From Mariniphaga sp041684965 (GTDB taxonomy: Bacteria > Bacteroidota > Bacteroidia > Bacteroidales > Prolixibacteraceae): a DNA stretch of 64,000 nt. Location of the stretch: assembly GCA_041684965.1 (NCBI GenBank), contig JAWLGR010000023.1, positions 1 to 64,000 of the forward strand, given 5' to 3'. Below, one piece after another: positions 61,248-64,000 of this stretch (within the stretch, counting starts at the first letter, position 1; the number at the start of each line of letters is the position of its first letter). The notes beneath the pieces were generated by a model, which was not told the origin of the DNA, searched no databases, and worked only from the letters and a program-made list of their open reading frames with translations. The translations under genes and the position numbers were made by a program.

Positions 61248-61622
61248 TCATAAGAGATAAGCCTGTTTTAGCGAAAGGAATGTTCGGCTGTCGGGTGGAG
61301 AGGGTGGTTTTCGTACTGTAAATGCGGTACAATCATCACTGACTGACTCCCTGAAGATGTGCTGCCATACAATGGAGGCAATCAGATTAATTTGGACAGA
61401 AGGGGGTATTTGAGCAGTATTCGATGGCTGAAATTCTTCATCCAGCTGAATAAATTCAGCCTCATTATGGCAGCAGGAGCCATCGTCACAGCACGATTCT
61501 GCATCAGTAAAGAGAGTGGTTGAAATCAGGAATTCATTGCAGAAATGTTTTGAAACAGCCATACCGGTTGTTGCAGTAAGCAACAAAAGGGAAATGATTA
61601 TATGACTTGCTTTTGTAAACAT
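61248..61622 (-). CDS. HYC_CC_PP family protein (small Cys/His-rich exported protein)
   Basis: 124 residues. A signal peptide (about 1-22) precedes the motif SKHFCNEFLI (26-28 HFC), then SCCDDGSCCHNE with two Cys pairs, and a C-terminal KPPSPP. The order H-[FY]-C, CC, PP is that of the HYC_CC_PP family, small proteins encoded with metal-efflux genes in Bacteroidota. It is probably a periplasmic metal-binding or sensing protein. Upstream of cusA by 93 bp and downstream of the Rrf2 gene by 83 bp. Confidence 0.8.
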   Translation of the reverse strand: MFTKASHIIISLLLLTATTGMAVSKHFCNEFLISTTLFTDAESCCDDGSCCHNEAEFIQLDEEFQPSNTAQIPPSVQINLIASIVWQHIFRESVSDDCTAFTVRKPPSPPDSRTFLSLKQAYLL

Positions 61623-61705
61623 ATTCTACAAAGAAACAACTAAATTACTTAAGATGTTTTATACAATTTTTATAAAGAGTTGTAAGATTTTTGCGGTCAT
61701 AATAT

Positions 61706-62149
61706 TTAATTTAATTTCGGACTGCTGACCATATCCTCAAGTTCAACCTGATCTTTCATAAGATCGGCGATGGTAATCGATTGTAGGTATTGAACTATCT
61801 GGGTGTTTAATTTTCCCCAGAAACCTTTTAATGAGCAAATATTTTTTCGCTCGCAGGCATAGTCGGGCGAAACACAATCAATAACACATATTCCAGGTTC
61901 GAAGGCGCTGTGAATATCGTATACTGTGATCTTGGAAGGATCACGCATCAGCACATATCCGCTTTTTCTTCCTGCTGCTTTTGTGACCAATCCTGCTACT
62001 TTCAAAGCGTTCATAATCTGATCGAGATACTTGTAGGAAATATCCTGGTTTTGTGCTATATCTTTCTGGTAGATTCCGTTTTTATCCCTGTTCATGGCAA
62101 TCTCCAGAACTGCCCTTACTCCATATCTTGTTTTTGTACTAAACTTCAC
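61706..62149 (-). CDS. Rrf2-family regulator with a probable Fe-S cluster site
   Basis: 147 residues beginning at a GTG (62149), since no in-frame ATG exists upstream and MKFSTKTRYGVRAVLEIA is the standard Rrf2 start. A winged helix follows (KDIAQNQDISYKYLDQIMNA). Cysteines at 88, 92, 99 and 105 in CVIDCVSPDYACERKNIC resemble the C-x(6)-C-x(5)-C cluster ligands of IscR/NsrR. It should sense iron-sulfur status, oxidant, NO or thiophilic metal. It sits between the YceI genes and the copper-efflux genes, all on one strand, and is the best candidate regulator of both. Confidence 0.9.
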   Translation of the reverse strand: MKFSTKTRYGVRAVLEIAMNRDKNGIYQKDIAQNQDISYKYLDQIMNALKVAGLVTKAAGRKSGYVLMRDPSKITVYDIHSAFEPGICVIDCVSPDYACERKNICSLKGFWGKLNTQIVQYLQSITIADLMKDQVELEDMVSSPKLN

Positions 62150-62207
62150 TTTTAATTGGTTGAATTTACAGTTATAATGTTTTTAAAATTAAGGAGAATC
62201 TTTAAAA

Positions 62208-62813
62208 TTATTCCGGTAACTGCTCAGTTACTTGTTCTCTGTGCTGCATTCTAAAAGCAAAGTTAATAAAAACCTCGTCGTTCACTTTAACCGCTCCTAA
62301 AAATTTCGTAGGTGGTTCAATGTCGAAATCGGTTAGCTTCACCTGGAGTTTACCCTTAAGCATATAACCAAGAGATTCACATCCAGTAATTGTGGAGGGT
62401 ACAATATAACTGTTCGAATTTCCTGCAATGGTAACTTTTGTCCTGAAATTAGTCAAGCCTGAACCTTCATCAAAATCAGCGTTTTCTCTTGGTTCTATTG
62501 TAATTTCAATAAAAGGATGCTGGCTGGCTTCAACCATGTCGTAAAAATCTTTCAGCATCCTGTGATTAGATGCTTCAAAATCATATACGTGTATCCGGAT
62601 GTGATTCTCTTCAATTAAATTTTCGGAAGTTGTTTCTACTTGAGGATTTTCATTGGAGAGTCGAAATTGATTAACGTTTGATGATCCATGAATAGAAATA
62701 TAACTTCTGCATTCAGAAGGCATCGGTGTTTCATTTCCATCGGCAATAGCCGCTCTGGAATGCCAAAGAAAAGTAACAGAAAGAAAAATACTGTATGTTA
62801 ATAGTTTGAGCAT
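62208..62813 (-). CDS. YceI-like secreted protein, divergent copy
   Basis: 201 residues with a signal peptide (about 1-24). The body follows the YceI lipocalin-like pattern: YISIHGSSNVNQFRL, DFYDMVEASQHPFIEITIEP, LTNFRTKVTIAGNSNSYIVP, GYMLKGKLQVKLTDFDIEPP, FLGAVKVNDEVFINFAF. YceI proteins bind isoprenoid lipids or quinones. It is clearly related to the next gene upstream but more diverged, and lies 58 bp before the Rrf2 gene. Confidence 0.82.
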   Translation of the reverse strand: MLKLLTYSIFLSVTFLWHSRAAIADGNETPMPSECRSYISIHGSSNVNQFRLSNENPQVETTSENLIEENHIRIHVYDFEASNHRMLKDFYDMVEASQHPFIEITIEPRENADFDEGSGLTNFRTKVTIAGNSNSYIVPSTITGCESLGYMLKGKLQVKLTDFDIEPPTKFLGAVKVNDEVFINFAFRMQHREQVTEQLPE

Positions 62814-62985
62814 GTATTGTACATGTTTATGTGAGAAAAGTTGCCTGGTATTTATTCCCAGACAACTGTTATTCTTAATTGGAATGATTCATCAGTCTAT
62901 CAAATAATTTTATCAGGGGACTACCGTAAAAGGCTTTTTAGTTATGAAAATCGTTTCAAAAAATGGAAAAGCCTGATTTGAAGGA

Positions 62986-63588
62986 TTAATTGCCCCTTGT
63001 TAATTCCTCACTTGAGCGAAGAAATTCAAGATCAAATTTGACTACAACTTCGTCACCGGTTTTGATGGTTCCCATCATAGCTGTCGGCTGATCGATATTA
63101 AAATCAGACATTTTAAGCGGTAATTCACCCTTTACTCCAAGCCTTCCAGGATTTTGGGCATCAAAATTTACCGTAACATCAACTTCTTTTGTTTCGCCTG
63201 CTATGGTGAGCAAACCTGAAATAGTACCTTTTTCTCCGTTTATAGCTTCATTTTCTTTTAGCGAAAATTTGATTTCGGGATGTTTTTTAGTTTTAAGTGC
63301 TTCCTGAATTTTGCTGTCCATCAATCTTTTGCCACTTTTCAAGCTTTCTGCAGGAGTAGTAAACAACACCCGGGAAACCTGGGAAACGCTGTTTTGATTT
63401 ACCTGTAGATTGGTTTCTGCATTAAACTCTTTAGTTTCAACCTCCCAGTCGTGCACCGTAGACGTTCCTACCACTGTGAGTTTGCTGTTTTGAGGTTGCA
63501 GTTTATATACATCCTGTCCATTGACAGCAACTGCCATAAATGTTAATGCACTAAAAACCAGTGTGTAAAATTTTAAATTTTTCATCAT
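62986..63588 (-). CDS. YceI family secreted protein
   Basis: 200 residues from the ATG at 63588 (a TTG two codons upstream is possible). The signal peptide (about 1-23) ends VNGQD. Typical YceI features: SKLTVVGTSTVHDWEVETKE, SKIQEALKTKKHPEIKFSL, GLLTIAGETKEVDVTVNFD, LKMSDFNIDQPTAMMGTIKTGDEV. It likely carries a hydrophobic isoprenoid in the periplasm. A palindrome sits 33 bp upstream (see regulatory entry). First of the minus-strand series leading into the metal-efflux genes. Confidence 0.93.
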   Translation of the reverse strand: MMKNLKFYTLVFSALTFMAVAVNGQDVYKLQPQNSKLTVVGTSTVHDWEVETKEFNAETNLQVNQNSVSQVSRVLFTTPAESLKSGKRLMDSKIQEALKTKKHPEIKFSLKENEAINGEKGTISGLLTIAGETKEVDVTVNFDAQNPGRLGVKGELPLKMSDFNIDQPTAMMGTIKTGDEVVVKFDLEFLRSSEELTRGN

Positions 63589-63620
63589 CTTCAATTTTAA
63601 ATTGTATTTATTTCTATTCT

Positions 63621-63635
63621 ACTAATCCTATTAGT
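63621..63635 (-). promoter_or_regulatory. Palindrome upstream of yceI, candidate Rrf2 operator
   Basis: ACTAAT-CCT-ATTAGT is a perfect 6-bp inverted repeat. Its position 33 bp before the ATG and the nearby Rrf2 gene make it a possible operator, but I do not find the same palindrome before the Rrf2, HYC_CC_PP or cusA genes. Confidence 0.3.
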
Positions 63636-63725
63636 TTGGTAGGACAAAAAAACAAAAAGTATTCCACTTTTTAAAGATTTAACGATAGTATTTTTCAATA
63701 TCTAAGAAAAGAATCTTGCTTTTTG

Positions 63726-63748
63726 ACATTCATCCTTAGGTTGAATGT
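63726..63748. promoter_or_regulatory. Inverted repeat ACATTCA/TGAATGT between divergent genes
   Basis: A perfect 7-bp inverted repeat with a 9-nt spacer lies 76 bp before the BNR_4-type gene and 138 bp before yceI. It could be a regulator site for either; nothing identifies the protein. Confidence 0.3.
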
Positions 63749-63823
63749 TCACAAAAAAGATATAAATTTAAATTTGGTTGTAATCAAATTGTTTACACTG
63801 TTTTTAATGAAAAAAGTTTCTAA

Positions 63824-64000
63824 ATGAGTAGAATTTTAATTATCTATATATTATTGACAGCAAGTGGATTGGTATCACATTCTCAGAACTTTGTAAAGAA
63901 TTCTGAGAAAAAAAACTATGGATCGGATTCTAAGAATTTTCAATCTATGACTTTAAATGGAGCATGGTGTTGGTTCTCCGATCCTCGCGCTGTTTTTTAT
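63824..64000 (+). CDS. BNR_4-type secreted protein, 5' part only
   Basis: The first 59 codons are present; the gene runs off the window end. A signal peptide (about 1-20, ending SHSQ) is followed by a polar linker and NGAWCWFSDPRAVFY, the hallmark N-terminus of BNR-repeat (BNR_4, PF15892-like) beta-propeller proteins, often found with glycan-degrading genes such as rhamnosidases or sulfatases. An upstream ATG at 63807 stops after six codons, so the start at 63824 is chosen. Confidence 0.7.
   Translation, partial: MSRILIIYILLTASGLVSHSQNFVKNSEKKNYGSDSKNFQSMTLNGAWCWFSDPRAVFY

Noticed and set aside
62150..62207. Search for the ACTAAT/ATTAGT palindrome in front of Rrf2, HYC_CC_PP and cusA
   Set aside because: I found no convincing second copy, so a shared Rrf2 operator for the whole cluster is not claimed.

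Overview
This 64-kb window looks like a chromosomal piece of a member of the Bacteroidota, most likely of the Bacteroidales/Marinilabiliales type. The evidence is the TAnnTTTG-type -7 promoter boxes, the near absence of Shine-Dalgarno sequences, many lipoproteins, and lineage-typical families (DUF3843-like protein, HYC_CC_PP protein, 7TM-AraC regulator, MalT-like LuxR regulator with AAA ATPase, GH29 fucosidase, short MrpE). I see no rRNA, tRNA, CRISPR array, prophage or intact insertion sequence.

Layout. 1-6.3 kb: a decayed patch (broken RelE/ParE toxin behind an intact antitoxin-like gene, an EcsC-like stub), then GH29 alpha-L-fucosidase, a PQQ-type beta-propeller lipoprotein and a membrane metallophosphoesterase, separated by A-rich ACCACAAAA repeats and a 127-bp direct repeat with TCATTGCGAG ends. 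6.3-19.3 kb: methyltransferase, large LuxR/AAA regulator, DoxX-like membrane protein, purple-acid-phosphatase-like enzyme, an outer-membrane-type protein, S9 peptidase, DUF3843-like protein and an unknown secreted protein; this part holds an 11-bp helically phased array and a 7-bp TTCACTG minisatellite.

19.4-23.1 kb (minus strand): an ars-like redox/efflux operon made of an ArsR repressor with a clear operator, a CPKC mini-thioredoxin, an ArsF-like thioredoxin, an ArsG/CcdA-like membrane protein, an ArsP/DUF318 permease and a Tat-exported C_GCAxxG_C_C protein ending in two c-haem sites. 23.3-32.3 kb: AI-2E transporter, YihY/BrkB protein, small secreted proteins, a preQ1-I-like riboswitch in front of a yhhQ-queF pair (queuosine precursor uptake and synthesis), an M19-like dipeptidase and two tandem paralogous lipoproteins. 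32.5-41.4 kb: HPII-type catalase, an operon of two Gfo/Idh/MocA oxidoreductases with a TIM-barrel isomerase, a divergent secreted hydroxypyruvate-isomerase-like protein and an AraC regulator.

41.5-50.8 kb: PEP carboxylase, then a universal stress protein followed by a complete seven-gene Mrp Na+/H+ antiporter operon; a HAD phosphatase converges on it. 51.8-63.6 kb (minus strand): two YceI-like proteins, an Fe-S-type Rrf2 regulator, a HYC_CC_PP protein, a CusA-CusC-CusB metal efflux system, two secreted HMA metallochaperones and a porin, closed by a strong terminator. The window ends inside a BNR_4-type secreted protein gene on the plus strand.

The most interesting items are the ars-like operon with its unusual Tat/dihaem C_GCAxxG_C_C protein, the preQ1 riboswitch that overlaps the translation start region of yhhQ, the Rrf2-linked extended copper-efflux cluster, and the several unexplained repeat arrays.
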